DNA from: Isoetes taiwanensis
Lineage: Eukaryota; Streptophyta; Lycopodiopsida; Isoetales; Isoetaceae
DNA length: 64,000 bases
NCBI GenBank assembly: GCA_021234155.1
Contig: JAJEKV010000188.1
Span: 1 to 64,000 of the forward strand
Direction of reading: 5' to 3'
In this document: positions 33,191 to 45,155 of the stretch, piece after piece
Layout of the letters: each line of letters begins with the position of its first letter
Position numbering within the stretch: position 1 is the first letter of the stretch
Notes under the pieces: model-generated
What the model was told of the DNA's origin: nothing
Databases searched by the model: none
The model's input: only the letters and a program-made list of their open reading frames with translations
Program-made: the position numbers and the translations under genes

Positions 33191-33734
33191 GACTAATACT
33201 TGCTCTTTTTGCTGCTAATTTGTCATTAGACTCTACCCTTTTCACATGTTGTATGGTTTCTTGGATGCTACCAACAATTTCACTAAAACAATCTTTTCCT
33301 TATCAGACACTACAACTTGCATAACTTTGCTGTTCTTCACTAGATGTCATACTTCTTTCTTCTGGTCTGTGGACATCGAACCTGTCACTTTTCGACTGTT
33401 CTGTGTTTCTTATCTTAGGCAGGGATATCGGGCGTCAGTTATCCTTGCCCCCTTTTTGGGTTTACCTCGCTTTCATTTTAAGTTTGTTGATGAATTTTGT
33501 AGGGTTTGTCTTGCTGTACTTCATGAAGTTTAAGTTTTGCTTTTGTCGGGTCTAGTCCCCTGTTCTTTGAATTTTTCTTTTCTTGCTCGTAAACCTCTTT
33601 GGGCTTTATAGCTTCTATGTTATAGCTAACACTATGTGAAAGTACTAGTTGTTGCATGTGAAACTCGTGCACATACACTTCGGTTGATGCCCCATATTAC
33701 TCAACACCTCAGGGTTTGCTCAATGTGGCAGATT
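33191..33734. other. no gene seen
   Basis: A T-rich stretch; a 95-codon + frame at 33246-33533 has no recognisable content. Composition from about 33340 on resembles the T-rich spacer DNA of the recombinase elements. Confidence 0.4.
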
Positions 33735-33772
33735 ATGTATATATTTATTTATATATATTTATTTATTTGTCA
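33735..33772 (-). repeat. (AAAT)n 3' tail of LINE
   Basis: On the - strand the sequence after GGGCGTGAC is a run of AAAT/ATAT units, the likely 3' terminus of the LINE. Confidence 0.6.
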
Positions 33773-33999
33773 CGCCCTTTGAGACCCCCAGGTCCATAGG
33801 CGACATAAACAACTAAACGAGGCCTTGAGCCTCGATCTCGTCAATATATTGGTTCAAATCTATAGTTTCCTTTCGGAGCTCCCACCACTCTCAGAGAAAA
33901 TCTCCTAGAAGTGTTGGTTTTAATGAAAGAAACTCGGAGAAATTAATTTCATCAATGCCATATTTTTTTCACAAGCCAGCAAACATATTACATTTTAAA

Positions 34000-35044
34000 A
34001 AGGCATGCTCATCTTCAATTTGAGGTTCCCGACAGCAAGGACAGAATCGAAGTTCCCGTGGTACCTTCCCTCTTCCTGCTTCTATCTCTAAATGATGAAT
34101 CTCATTTGCGATATAAGTTGTCTCTTCTTCATCCCTATACATGCATGTAAATAATCTTGTTCCCCATAAATCAACATTGGATTCACTTCATTTCGATAGA
34201 ACTCCATCTTAACTCCTGGTTGGCTCCATAATTTTTTCCATGTTCTGTCCACTACCAAATCCCGTAAGCCCACATCAGTATCTGGCAGATCCGTAAGACT
34301 AATGCCCCACCATTCTGACCATGAAACAAGTTGTTGGTACCATCCATTATGACCAACTACTGACTGTGATTCTACCAAAGCTTGATGCGATAAGCGAGCC
34401 TCATCCATATGTATCAGTCGATTATAAAAAACCAGTGTTTGGTATAGCGCTTCAGTTTCAAATGGAATCATACCCACTTCAGCCAACATCATTTCATGTG
34501 GAGTTTGAACCTTTACGCCCAATTCTTGTAATAGGAACCTTTTCTGTACTTTCTCAATCTTAGCCCATTTATTGCTTGCTAACCCTGGCCCCCAAAATGG
34601 GCACCCATATAAAACCACGGGTTGTACCAAGGTTCTGAACATAAGTTTTCGCAAGAACCACTGCCTTACTTCCATATTTCTCCACATACTAAAAACACTG
34701 TATAAAGCTCGCAAACCTCCAGTTATTTTTTTTTCAACCCCACCATTCCATTTGTAATCATCAGTAAATTCTATACCAAGATATTTATACTGATGTACCT
34801 GTTCCAATTCTTGCCCTTCAAATCTCATATGTATCAACTGTCTTTTTCCTACCACCATAATTTTAGTTTTACTCTCATTTACTTTCATTCCTGTCTCATG
34901 GCAAAAAGATTCTAAAGCATTTAATAAGCGCTGAAGCCCATCTTCTGTTCTCGAGAGGAGGACAACGTCATCAGCATAGAACAATGCCTTAATCATACAT
35001 CGTCCTAATTCACCCCCACAGTTCCTTCCTCTCTCTCCAACCAT
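34000..35044 (-). pseudogene. LINE ORF2 C-terminal part: RT palm, thumb and knuckle
   Basis: The open frame (35044-34088) carries IKALFYADDVVLLSRTEDGL, the catalytic YADD box, followed by ETGMKVNESKTKIMVVGK and the usual YKYLGIEF block. Past its stop at 34088 the sequence resumes LRFCPCCREPQIEDEH, matching the terminal zinc knuckle of LINE ORF2. The frame overlaps the upstream RT frame (35739-35005), showing a single shift near 35020. Confidence 0.9.
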
Positions 35045-35739
35045 TCCACTAATTCATCGATAAACAGTCCGAAAAGTGTAGGAGATAGCGGACAACCTTG
35101 TTTAACTTCAACATTGCTTTCTATTTTGCCAGCCCCTTCCATTGGGAAGGATAATTCAATAAACACCTTTTCATATAAACGAGCTACTCCATTTAGGAGT
35201 TGATGTGGCACATGCAAATTCTCCAGCCTATTCCTCAACTTTTGCCTTGACACCCTGTCAAAGGCTTTGGTAAAATCTACAAAGCAGCAGAAAAATGAAT
35301 TTTTGACCCCTTTTGCCCCTTCAGCAGTAACCCGCAATGTTAGCAAATGGTCAACAGTAGAATGATTTTTTTGAAACCCTGCCTGCATTAAGGACCTCTT
35401 CCCATGTTCATCTGCCCAACTGCTGATTTTATTCTCCAGTCCTGCCCCAAATAATTTTGCCATAGTGTTACTGACCATAATAGTTCTATAATTCTCAACT
35501 CGATCCTTATCTCCAGCCTTAAATATCGGTATTAACCGATTCAGAGACCACTTCTCTGGAAAACCCTCATTTAAAGCTGAATTAAACATTCTAGCTATCC
35601 TTATGCATACTTGCACGCCTCCCCATTTCAAAATTTCTACTGCCATTCCTTCTGAATCCCTTGCTTTGCCATTAGACATCTTTTTAAGAAACAATGCAAT
35701 ATCGTCAGCTGTAAATATATCAGGCACTTGTTCACTCAC
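35005..35739 (-). pseudogene. LINE ORF2 reverse transcriptase, fingers and palm
   Basis: 244 codons with RLIPIFKAGDKDRVENYRTI, then QAGFQKNHSTVDHLLTLR, CCFVDFTKAFDRVSR (catalytic Asp) and VKQGCPLSPTLFGLFIDEL: RT blocks 2 to 4 in order. It copies LINE RNA at the nicked target. Joined to its neighbours by frame changes near 35020 and 35770. Confidence 0.93.
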
Positions 35740-35788
35740 CTCTCCAAATGGTTTACTTCCTGGGACATTGTACAGATCCTTAACATAC

Positions 35789-37025
35789 TCAAACAGGTCC
35801 TGTCGCGACCAAAGGCACTCCCTTTGCCTTAAATCGGTTCCAAAAGTTTTTTGGTCTTTCTTTCAGATTGCCCAACAAATTTTGCTGCCATTTCTCTTGC
35901 CACAATGCATGCTTATGACGCGTAAATTTTTTGAACATTTTTCGTGCTTCTCGCTTATCTAGAGTATTAAAATAGTGCTCTCTAGCTTTGTGACAGTCTA
36001 CATCCCACCATGATTGGTTTTTTCTCTTATGCGTATACCCTTTGGTACGCCCAAAAACCTTTTCTGCAGTATCTAGCAATATCTGCGTAAACAATTGATT
36101 CTGTTCTACTAGCCTTTCTGGCCAATTCAAATTCCTAAAAACTGCTTCAATTTCCTTACGAAAAGTTCCTGCTTTATTCCAACACAGGCGCAACTTACCA
36201 CCTTGTGTTTTCCATGATTGATGCCTTGGAGCTCTTATCTCCAAAGTAACGCACAATAAAGCATGATCAGAATCTGGCTGATCTAATATATGAAAACTTT
36301 TAAGCGAAGCGGCAGCATCTGGCATTCCAATAACATAATCCACAACACTAGAACCTTGAGGGGTATTACAAGTGAAAACATCAGTCTTGGGGAATTGGTT
36401 TGTTCCATTATATATCACCATATCAAATGTCTCACAGAGTTGCAGTAAATGCTCTCCCATAGGATTATTATCGTAATCTGCAGAGGTCCTCTCCCAACCA
36501 ATACTTTTAGCAGGGATTTCATCTAGCCAAATATTATCCAAGTCTTCTAGAAAAACATTTGCTTGAGAATCTTTCATCCTTGCATTAAAATCCCCCATCA
36601 AAAATATCATTTGCCAAGTGAGTGAACGGGTCATTCAAACTTAAATCCTCTTCATCATAAACCCCTCCAGAGACTAAGGGAGCAAAATAAACTGTTGCAA
36701 TATATATAAGTGAGGCCCCTCCTTTAATTTCAATCCACATAAACTGATTGTGCCTGCTAGCTTTAACAACTGTAATATTTTTACAGACCTGTTTTCGCGC
36801 AAAGCAAGCTATGCCACCAAAGCCTCTCCCTCTAACTCCTCTTTTCTCATTCCATAGCGTATGCACTTTCTCAAAGCCATTGATCTCTCCAATCCTAGCA
36901 CCTTCGTGTTCCCAGGTTTCTACAAAAATAATGACATCAAAATCCTTTATTGCTTCTTGAACAGTGATCAACTTTCTGCAGCTGAGACTATGGATGTTCC
37001 ATACACCAAGCCTGAGGGTCTTGAG
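35789..37025 (-). pseudogene. LINE ORF2 endonuclease
   Basis: The N-terminal part starts LGVWNIHSLSCRKL (37020 downward) and continues DFDVIIFVETWEHEGARIG, the Asn and Glu blocks. After a frame change near 36610 come IFLMGDFNARMKDSQ and PDSDHALLCVTLEI, the Asp-x-Asn and Ser-Asp-His blocks. All main catalytic residues of an APE-type endonuclease are visible. The remainder to 35789 is the basic connector leading into RT. Confidence 0.92.
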
Positions 37026-37028
37026 TTC

Positions 37029-37547
37029 CTAGAAGCGATCACGCACTATAACTCTACCCCCCTGGATATATGCATGTTTGCCCATCGCTTTAATTTCCTT
37101 CACTTCAGTCAGTAAACTTCGCAATTCCATTTGCTGCTTGGGAGTTAGATCCTCGTTTATCCATAGCTTTTGCCCTTTCAGAGCACTTCTATTATGCAAG
37201 ACTCTATTTCGAGCTTCCACATCTCGAAAGCGTATGATTACAGGCCTAGGCTTACCTTCTAGCTTTTTCCCAACTCTTCTGCAGCTTTGAACACCACGAT
37301 CATGCAAGAACATTACATCCTTAAAGAATTCATTTACTGTTTTAGCCACATCTTCCGGTTCTTCTTCAGCCAAACCAGTTAATTTCAGATTTAATTGGCG
37401 ATATGGCCGTGCCTGTTCTTCTTTTGCCCTTTCGTCTAGAAGAGTGGATACTCTAGTCTCCACTTCTTCCACGATATGATCAGCTGTTAATTCATCTGGC
37501 TTAGGATCTTTCACATCCCTCTGTACCAAAGAAGTTCTTGTCATCAT
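37029..37547 (-). CDS. LINE ORF1 protein
   Basis: 172 codons, intact. ORF1 proteins bind element RNA. The N-terminal half is acidic and helical (HIVEEVETRVSTLLDERAKE, coiled-coil-like). The C-terminal half has GKKLEGKPRPVIIRFRDVEA and NRSALKGQKLWINEDLTPKQ, the RRM-type pattern of L1-like ORF1 (Transposase_22 type). It ends just before the endonuclease frame. The start at 37547 is the first Met, but the true start could be further upstream. Confidence 0.8.
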   Translation of the reverse strand: MMTRTSLVQRDVKDPKPDELTADHIVEEVETRVSTLLDERAKEEQARPYRQLNLKLTGLAEEEPEDVAKTVNEFFKDVMFLHDRGVQSCRRVGKKLEGKPRPVIIRFRDVEARNRVLHNRSALKGQKLWINEDLTPKQQMELRSLLTEVKEIKAMGKHAYIQGGRVIVRDRF

Positions 37548-37640
37548 TATGGTTGTGATATAACATTAGATGTAAGTGAATTATCATAATTGAACTTAGA
37601 GTTATTCTAGCAAGGTAGCTTTAAGGCCAACAAGTGTATA

Positions 37641-37645
37641 TCTAG
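37641..37645. repeat. target-site duplication TCTAG (left, Gypsy)
   Basis: TCTAG directly precedes the left LTR and recurs at 50735-50739 after the right LTR. Confidence 0.92.
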
Positions 37646-39188
37646 TGTGACGTCCCCTACTCGTATACGGTGCACTCACCGTATACAAACAGGAGTTCTT
37701 CCCCCACACCAGCTCCATGCTGATACAGGGCCCTCCACATATCACTGCACCCGTAACGAGTCTCAGTGGGAAGAGTGAAGGTGTCATTCTACCCCGTCTC
37801 CCTCAGGGCCTACCTAGCTGCGGAAGCGTAAACATACATGTCAGTAGCACATACATCAACATCCTGTGACCATCTCGAAGGATGGTCCTCCTCATATCTG
37901 CATAGACAAAGATCAGCACATCACATAGGGGATCCTACCCAAGGCTCGGACTCAAAGGATGGTGGGGCTTGGGTCTCCGTGAGTTCGTTGGATGTAAATT
38001 CATGGCAATGGATTTGGGCTGGCATAAGAACATGGCATAGGGTTGTCCACTCCATCCGCCCCTCCCTTATTGCACACTTTGCGCAGTAGGTGAAAAGTGT
38101 CGGGACTGGCAGTAGCCCGCCCGGATGCATAGCGAAGGGGCTATTCCGGGTCTCATCCTCCCGGTTAGATGGGGCGGTGTAGGGATCACTCCCTCCGAGA
38201 GATCTACATGCTAACTCAAGGTGACTAGAGGGCTTTGCCCGTATTCGGTGAACCCACTGGAAAGTGTACACCACTTCACGGGTGTCGAGCCCATGCCTTA
38301 CCGCACTTTCGGTGGTAAGCCATCGGACCTAGTCACAATGATCCCGGTAGGCTTTACACACCGGGGTATCGTTCAAGAGGACATGAATCTCCTTCTCGGC
38401 CGGTCGGCCCCTTCACCCACACCCAGGTGTGGCTCTTGTACACAGGGCGAATCTACAAGTGTGCTAGAGAGGCTACTCTAGGAGCATCAACTACAAGCTT
38501 TGGGGCCTCTACCCCCTTCCCAATACAAGGAGTTTCACAGAGATACATCATCCAAATACATCACGGAAGAACTAAAGAACTAGATCTAATCATAGAGTTA
38601 GGTTCTTTAGTTAGTGTCCGAGATCTAAGATCTAGATAGCTACTATGGGCAATTTAATAGTCTAAACCTACCGATTCTATGACTAGAAGGCGGTTTAAGC
38701 TATTAAATTGACCAAATACCTGATCCTTGAGTGGCTCCTCCTTTGAGTTCAACCATCCTGGCTTTGGTCGAATTGTGGGAAACCGGCATAATTAAGCTTA
38801 AGGCGGCACGGGAGGCGGTTTTGGCTCTGGGGGCCAAAGCCGAGCTCTAAAACCCTAAGGGCCTAAAACTAGCAAGCTAGGGTTTTCCTACCCTAAATAG
38901 ACATGGGGGTTTAGGCTAGGGTTTCCAATTACCCAATTTGGCATGTGGGATAATTGGAAAGGCCCCACTTGCCTTTAGTGGCTAGGTGGCAAAATATGCC
39001 AACATGGAAAGGTGTGCCCTCATTAATGTGCACATGTGCACATTAATATATGAACACTCCTAGTAAGTTGCCACCTAGGGCTACTTACGGCTATCCGTTG
39101 GCGTACCGTCAATCGGGGGGCGTGTAATGGACGTGGCAAAGTACAATGTACGCCCCGGGGCATTATCTTTGTCTTTGGAAGCGTCACA
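37646..39188 (-). repeat. 3' LTR of Gypsy element
   Basis: 1543 bp, partner of 49177-50734. Ends form an 8-bp inverted pair. It contains a hairpin GTATACGGTG-CACT-CACCGTATAC at 37663-37686 and a perfect 26-bp palindrome at 39022-39047. Long AT-rich blocks are identical to the partner, while GC-rich patches differ by clustered indels. Confidence 0.95.
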
Positions 39189-39201
39189 TTCTCCCCACCT
39201 T
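39189..39201 (-). promoter_or_regulatory. polypurine tract (Gypsy)
   Basis: AAGGTGGGGAGAA on the - strand abuts the 3' LTR. Confidence 0.88.
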
Positions 39202-40087
39202 GAAATGATTTGTCCATGACAAGCATTGGGTCTCCCCACCTTGGGATCTTCCTAACCCGCAACCTGCAATCAGCGTGATGCCTACAATATAATCTTTATA
39301 CATTTATCACGATTACTCTAAGGTAATTATTTTTTTAGAACATTATTACGTCATTATATTATGAAATACTTATCAATTCATAACACCATTAACAAGTTAT
39401 TCACTATCTTAAGTTAGACAAAATTTCAACATTTCATATCTATAATTATTGTCCGAGGTACTCTTCATTCCTTGCAACACATTCCAACAAAACTTGTGTT
39501 GCAAGTCTTGAGCTCTTCGACCTCCTTGCCCTCTCCGGGGCGCTCATCGGGCCGCAGGTCGACACTACGTTAGTACCGTTTTAATTATTTAATAAATTTT
39601 TGGTTATATGGTGACCAACCCACCTATCTACATGAATGCATGGCTAATCTCTCGTAGGAAGAGGATGAATCTTCCATAATGGCCGTGGAGGCGGCGCCCT
39701 ATATGCCTATATGCCACTCATGCCTACACCTCTAGTTGCCCGGTGGAGGATATCCCTTCTCGCGTGGGGCGTGAAGGATGGATTCCTCCTATCAAAACAT
39801 ATATGGGGCTAAAGGTGCTTTTCCTATCAATGCATTCCTTAATGACCTCTTTTCTCTCGAGGTCGTCTGCTTCGTGGGACCAGTAGACTTTCTAATCTAC
39901 CTTCCACTTTCGCCTAAGCGGAAAGCGGTCATGCCTACATTGACATTACACCACGCCCTAGAGATCACCGTAGTGGTCCCATCATCGGTGACAACGCATG
40001 CGACCCATACCAAGCATAGGTTGCATCGCGTGGATTAATCTATACAAGAATTAACCTACACAAATCGACATGCCTCGAGCCGATTTC
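39202..40087. other. Gypsy 3' untranslated region
   Basis: Nearly 900 bp between the integrase stop and the polypurine tract with no recognisable coding content on the sense strand. Confidence 0.6.
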
Positions 40088-41366
40088 TTAGGAGGAGATG
40101 ACCTTGCCGTCCCATTGCTCCATAAATTGTGGGTACTGCTTTACTAAATCTTTCTTAAGTACCCACGTGGCGTCTTCCACTGGTAAGTGTTTCCACTTGA
40201 CCAAATACTGGAGGAATTCCGACCTCCTTGTCTTCTTAAAAGCTTTATCAAGAATCATTTCTGGAATTATTTCCAGCTGCTCCTCCGTCATTTCCAACAA
40301 CGTTGGAGTGTCCAAGACTTCGTCTGGATTTGGAGTATGCTTCTTCAACAAACTCACGTGGAAGACCTTATGAATCTTTAGGTGTGCTGGCAATTCCAAC
40401 TTGTAGGATTGATTACCTACTCTCTTGATTATTCTGAAGGGTCCAGCCCACCTTGGAGCAAGCTTCTTGCAATTCCCAATCCTGAGCTTCGCCTGCTTTA
40501 CCTTGATCTTGAGCCAAACATCATCTCCAACTTTGAACTCTCTGACTGTTCGATGCTTGTCGGCGATGCTCTTCTGACGACTTCTTGCTGCTAGCAGATA
40601 ACCTCGAACTTCTTCCACGAGCTGCTGCATATCGGCCAACATCTGCTGCGAAACTTCTACTTTTGACACGGGGTTGTGCCAAGTGTCTGGAGTTAGGCAC
40701 TGATAGCCATAATTGATCATAAATGGCGACATCTGGGACGATTCCTGCTTGGTGCTATTGTATGCAAACTCCACCAAGTGAATGAATTCTTCCCACATAC
40801 TTTGCTTATTCGGACATAGTTTAAGTAGCATGTCTTCTAAGATCCTGTTGGTCCGCTCCGTTTGGCCATCCGTCGAGGATGATACGCCGGTGCTCATGGA
40901 TAGCTTGGTCTGAATCGCCGCAAAGAGGTCTTGCCAAAAGGCACTCATGAACTTGGATCTACCGCCGGAGATAATCTCCCTTGGCATGCCATGAAGCCCG
41001 AAGATCTCTTTGGTGAAGAGCTTTTTTGTATCCATAGTCAGTATCACGTGGTCCCGCAAGGCACAAAATGTGCCATCTTCGACAACTTGTCGATCCACTA
41101 CCATCAAGGCATCCTTGCCTCGCATTTTCATTCTTGGGAGTCACGTGATGAAATCCATGCCGATGACCTCCCACTTAGCGTTTGGCACCGCTAATGGCTC
41201 TAATGCCCCTGGAATTGAAGCCTGCTCGCCCGTCTGGCATAGCTGACATTCTTTGATGTAGCGAGCTATTTGCTTCTTCATTCGGCCAATAATAGGCTGC
41301 TGCAAGACTTTGAAATATGTTTTCATGAATCGCATGGCCAGCTATTGGGCTGTTGTCGCGTGTCAT
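40088..41366 (-). pseudogene. Gypsy integrase with chromodomain
   Basis: The N-terminal part (41366-41141, two frames) has YIKECQLCQTGEQASIPG and WEVIGMDFIT, giving the zinc Cys pair and the first catalytic Asp. The 347-codon frame 41131-40088 follows: EIFGLHGMPREIISGGRSKF, where the second catalytic Asp of the usual SDR motif reads Gly, then DGQTERTNRILEDML with the catalytic Glu. After a KVFHVSLLKK block comes a chromodomain (FLQYLVKWKHLPVEDATWV, residues ~300-340), which in this family steers insertion to chromatin. The Asp-to-Gly change would abolish activity if real. Confidence 0.93.
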
Positions 41367-41486
41367 GGAGGATCAACTTCCTTACACGATGATGATTCGC
41401 ACGCACAACTTGTTCTTATGGTATAACAGGTTGCCTTCCTTCTTATAATGCTTGAAGGCCTCCCTCTTTATCACATTCTAGCCTCC

Positions 41487-42060
41487 TTAGAGGCTTACCC
41501 ATACTTCCACGAAATCCACATCCGTTGGCAAGGACTCTTCAATCTTCTTACCAAAATTTGGAGAGCGTTGAAATTGCGTTGCAATGCACTCTAGTTGTCG
41601 GGGATGCCTTGAAAGCGCATCTGCTACCATATTGAGCTTCCACGGCTTGTAGACTATATCAAAGTCATATTCTTCGAGGAACTCCATCCATCTCCGCTGC
41701 CTCGCATTGAGGTGTGGTTGCGTGAATACATATTGGAGGCTCGATGGGTGATTATCAATTGGAACTTCCTTCCCAAGAGATAGTGCCTCCATATTCTTAA
41801 TGCCCGACAAGCGCAAGCAACTCGATGCGGCGTTGGGGTAGCGTCTCGGCGTCGTTCATCTTCACGGAATCATACGCTACCACACGTTCTTCTTGCATAA
41901 GTAACCGCACTTTTGTAGCTATCTTACTGCATCTGTTGCTACAAGCTTATCCTTCTCCGGTCCGGCGGTGTTAAAGGCGGGGCTGTTGTTAAAGCTTCCT
42001 TCAACAATTCAAACCCCTTTTGGGCTTTCTTGTGCCAATGCTCTACCCAATCTTTCACCT
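41487..42060 (-). pseudogene. Gypsy RNase H
   Basis: The frame 41816-41487 shows HPSSLQYVFTQPHLNARQRR, MEFLEEYDFDIVYKPWKLN and VADALSRHPRQLECIA, the standard second half of Gypsy RNase H. The first half (up to about 42060) is broken. It follows RT directly. Confidence 0.9.
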
Positions 42061-43097
42061 TCTCGCCCTCGTTAGGTGCGTTAGCGGGGCTGCTATCTTA
42101 ACAAAGTTCTTACGAACTTCTGTAGTAGTACAACTGCTAGGACCAGAAAACTTGACCTCGTGCACATTCTTGGCGCCGCCCCTTTGAATCAACGCTTCAA
42201 TCTTGGCGGGGTCCGTCGAGATGATGCCTCTTCGGAGATCACATGACCAAGGTATTCCACCTTCTACGTTTGCGAAGTGGCGCCTGACAACTTGGCGCAT
42301 GGCTTGGTGTCTTCTCAACTTCTCTAGCACCCTTCTCAAGTGTTGCACGTGCTCTTCAAAGGGATCGCTATACACCAAAATGTCATCAAAGAAAACAATC
42401 ACAAAGGTGTCCGGGAACTCCACGAAGATATCATTCATGAGCCTCATGAATGTTGCGGGGGGCATTTGATAAGCCGAAAGGCATCCTTTGTGAACTTCGT
42501 AATGCCCATCTGCAGCGTCACGAAGGCGGTCTTGTGGATATCCTCCTCCTTTATCCTTATCGATGATAACGACCTTAAGTCAATTTTGGAGAAGATCTTT
42601 GCTCTTTGAAGCTGATCCATCAAGTCATCTGATCTTGGAAGCGCATACTTGTTCTTAATGGTGTGCTTATTCAACTGTCTATAGTCTATGCACATCCTCA
42701 AAGATCCATCCTTCTTCTTGACAAAAAGAATGGGCGCTCCGAACGGCGAGACACTAGGTCTAATGAAACCTAGGTCGAGCAGCTCCTGCAACTGCTTCTT
42801 TAGCTCCGACAACTCCTGTGTTGTCATTCTATATGGAGCCTTGCTTGTGGGCTTTGTTCCTGGTTCGAGTGCTATCTCGCACTCGACTCCCCTATAAGGA
42901 GGGAGCTGCTTGATCTCATCTGGAAAGAGATCGTGGAACTCCGTGATCAACTTAGCTATTTGCCTCGGCAACTTGCTGAGCATCTTGTCTTCTTTGCTTC
43001 CTTCCAATTCCGGCTCGCTAATCTCAAGCTTGAAGATGTATGCTACCTGCTCACTCTTGATGCACTTGAGCGGCCGTTTAGAAGACATACACCGCAT
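42055..43097 (-). pseudogene. Gypsy reverse transcriptase
   Basis: Two overlapping frames. 43097-42444 holds [60 protein letters not shown] and FSKIDLRS (catalytic Asp block). Frame 42465-42055 begins [12 protein letters not shown] and has FVIVFFDDILVYSDPFEEHV, with the FDD catalytic box. A stretch near 42560 between these blocks is scrambled by indels (where GYHQIR would be expected), so the enzyme is interrupted. Confidence 0.93.
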
Positions 43098-43606
43098 GAT
43101 GGGAACAACTTCTTTACTGTTATCTCAATGATCTTGCCGTCGGGTGTTGGGAAGGTCACCTTCCGCTTTCCACAATCAATAATGGCCCCTGCTGGTCCAA
43201 GGTACTCCATACCTATTATCAAGTCGTACTTGCCAATGCCCATTACTTCTGCCCCCATCTGGATCTTAATCCCCGCAAGTCGATGTCAAAAGTTGATTCT
43301 TTTGCCCGTAGTGCGCTTTCTTGCTCCACTTGCTAAGACAACGGGCCTTGGCTTTGACTTTAATGGTTTCAACTTCAACATTTGAACCATTCTTGGAGAT
43401 GCAAAGTTATGGCTACTTTTCGAATCTATTAGGACTATAAATGACTTGGCCTTGGCCTTTCTAATCGTGGAAATTACTTTATCTTGGCTCTCGCACTCTG
43501 TATCTATTGCGGCAAAGATATGACACTCACCCTGAATGTAGTCAGGGCCTCCTCCCGTCGTCGTCGGATCAAAGTGTCCCAATCTCCCAACTACGCTATT
43601 TTGCAC
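43043..43606 (-). pseudogene. Gypsy aspartic protease
   Basis: AKSFIVLIDSKSSHNFASPR is the active-site region; the usual Asp-Ser-Gly reads Asp-Ser-Lys here. A second part, EVMGIGKYDLIIGMEYLGPA, matches the downstream hydrophobic-Gly flap region of the retropepsin. A frame change near 43280 separates the halves. Lies between the gag knuckle and RT, as expected. Confidence 0.85.
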
Positions 43607-44840
43607 TCATGACATATGGGCGGTTGACGTTCTATGGCTTTGGCTGGAAACACCTGAAGCAAAGCCGCTTTTCTATGCACTCTGTCTCTTCTCCTTGGGC
43701 ATGGCTGCTTGAGAAAGGATCGCCACGGCTTTGGGTAGCTTGACCCTTCTGTTTGTCTTTGAAAGATACCTGCTTCTTCTCCTATTTGCTTCCCTTGATT
43801 GCCACTATATGGGGCTCTAGCCAGTCCTGGGGCATTTGTTCTCGGGTGAATACTTTCGCTGCCTTGCCTTTATCTTGGTAATCTTTGCTGCCTCGCCCAC
43901 TATTCGGAGGTCTGTTCCTTGCAAACTTATTGCCTTGGACTAAAGCCGATCTTGTTCTTGGGTTTATTGCCCTTACAAGCTTCGCGGATCTCCTCATTCG
44001 GACCTTCAATGTAGCTCAATCGCTGCGTGCTTCTCTCTAACTTTGGCACACTCTGACCTTAGCCTCATAAATTCCTCTGTGTATTTTCGTCTTGACTTGT
44101 TGCCTTTGCGCAACACAGAAGCTCTTTGCATCATCTTGGACTTGTGCTCTCTTGGGGCGTAATGGCGCTTGAAGGCTTTAGCAAACTTCTTGAAACTGCA
44201 AGCATCCCCTGCTTAAGCCATGAGCCTTGGCATAGCCCTTCCACCAAATGCGTGCTGCTCGCCGGGTTATTTGTTGCCACCTCGCCTTTATCCTTATCCT
44301 TCATACCATAGGCATTGCCGTGTATTAAGCTCATCTCGTCAAGCCAAGCCTGCCTCATGCTTCCATGCGACCTGTTCTCGCCGAGAATTGCTCGAGCTTC
44401 ACGGCCTTCCAAACATTTCCCAATCAGAGTCTACTTTCTTACGGTAGTCGAGGTTCTTGTGTCCCTTTGTCGTCCCTCGGGTGGTTCCTCGCCTTTCGTA
44501 CCGCTTTCGGACTTGGTTACGCTCTTCTTCTTCCTCGAGAATGAGTGCGAATCGAGCTTGAGTCGGAGGAGTCCGGAAGCTGGGGACCTTCCTCTCTTGC
44601 TCCTCTTCTTGTCTCTACTTGTTCTCGAAAGCTGATGCTTGCGGCGGTTGGCGTTACCACCGAACTGCTCACAGCGTGCGGCTAGCAAAGCCTTTATCCG
44701 CTCGAGGTCCGTCCTCATTTGCGATATTTCTTCTTCGGGGTCATTTGTCCAAATTCTTCAAGCGGGTTCCTTGCCGGGCGTGGCTGGCGGCTCTGTTCCC
44801 CTGTAAGTTCAGCGGGTTTATCGTTCTCCTGCTTTCGGGC
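43600..44840 (-). pseudogene. Gypsy gag with zinc knuckle
   Basis: The N-terminal frame 44718-44431 starts MRTDLERIKALLAARCEQFG and is Arg/Lys/Ser-rich. Broken frames downstream give FKKFAKAFKRHYAPREHKSK and KYTEEFMRLRSEC, the retrotransposon gag core, and near 43680 LCFRCFQPK, the start of a CCHC knuckle. Many frame changes occur. Gag would package the element RNA. Confidence 0.85.
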
Positions 44841-45155
44841 CTCTAGCTGCATACACAAGTGGTTCATATCTACATGGTTAGTTTTCCTTGCTTTCTTGCT
44901 TTATTTATGTTTGTTGGCATGGTTGAGGGGACAAAATATATCACAAAAACATTTATAGTGCAAGAGAATGTTATATTTATATTTTATATTACACTAATAC
45001 AAGAACTTGCAACTCGCTAATCATTTACGTTGATGCGGTAAGATGGATTATCCTCCGGGAACTTTTTCACTTGGCCTTTCCCCACCGAATGGCCCAAGTT
45101 CCTAAGGACATTGGCTGGAGATCCACCCTGTAATGCTCTTGCTAAATCTTCTATT

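Larger units (their letters stand above)
33735..37560 (-). mobile_element. LINE (non-LTR retrotransposon), nearly complete
   Basis: On the - strand: ORF1 with an RNA-binding fold, then endonuclease, reverse transcriptase, a CCHH/C-type C-terminal knuckle, a 3' UTR and an (AAAT)n tail at about 33735-33770. ORF2 is broken by only a few frame changes, so this copy is much younger than the LINE at 5.9-10.6 kb. The Gypsy element lies about 85 bp beyond its 5' side. Boundaries are approximate because I could not fix a target-site duplication. Confidence 0.88.
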
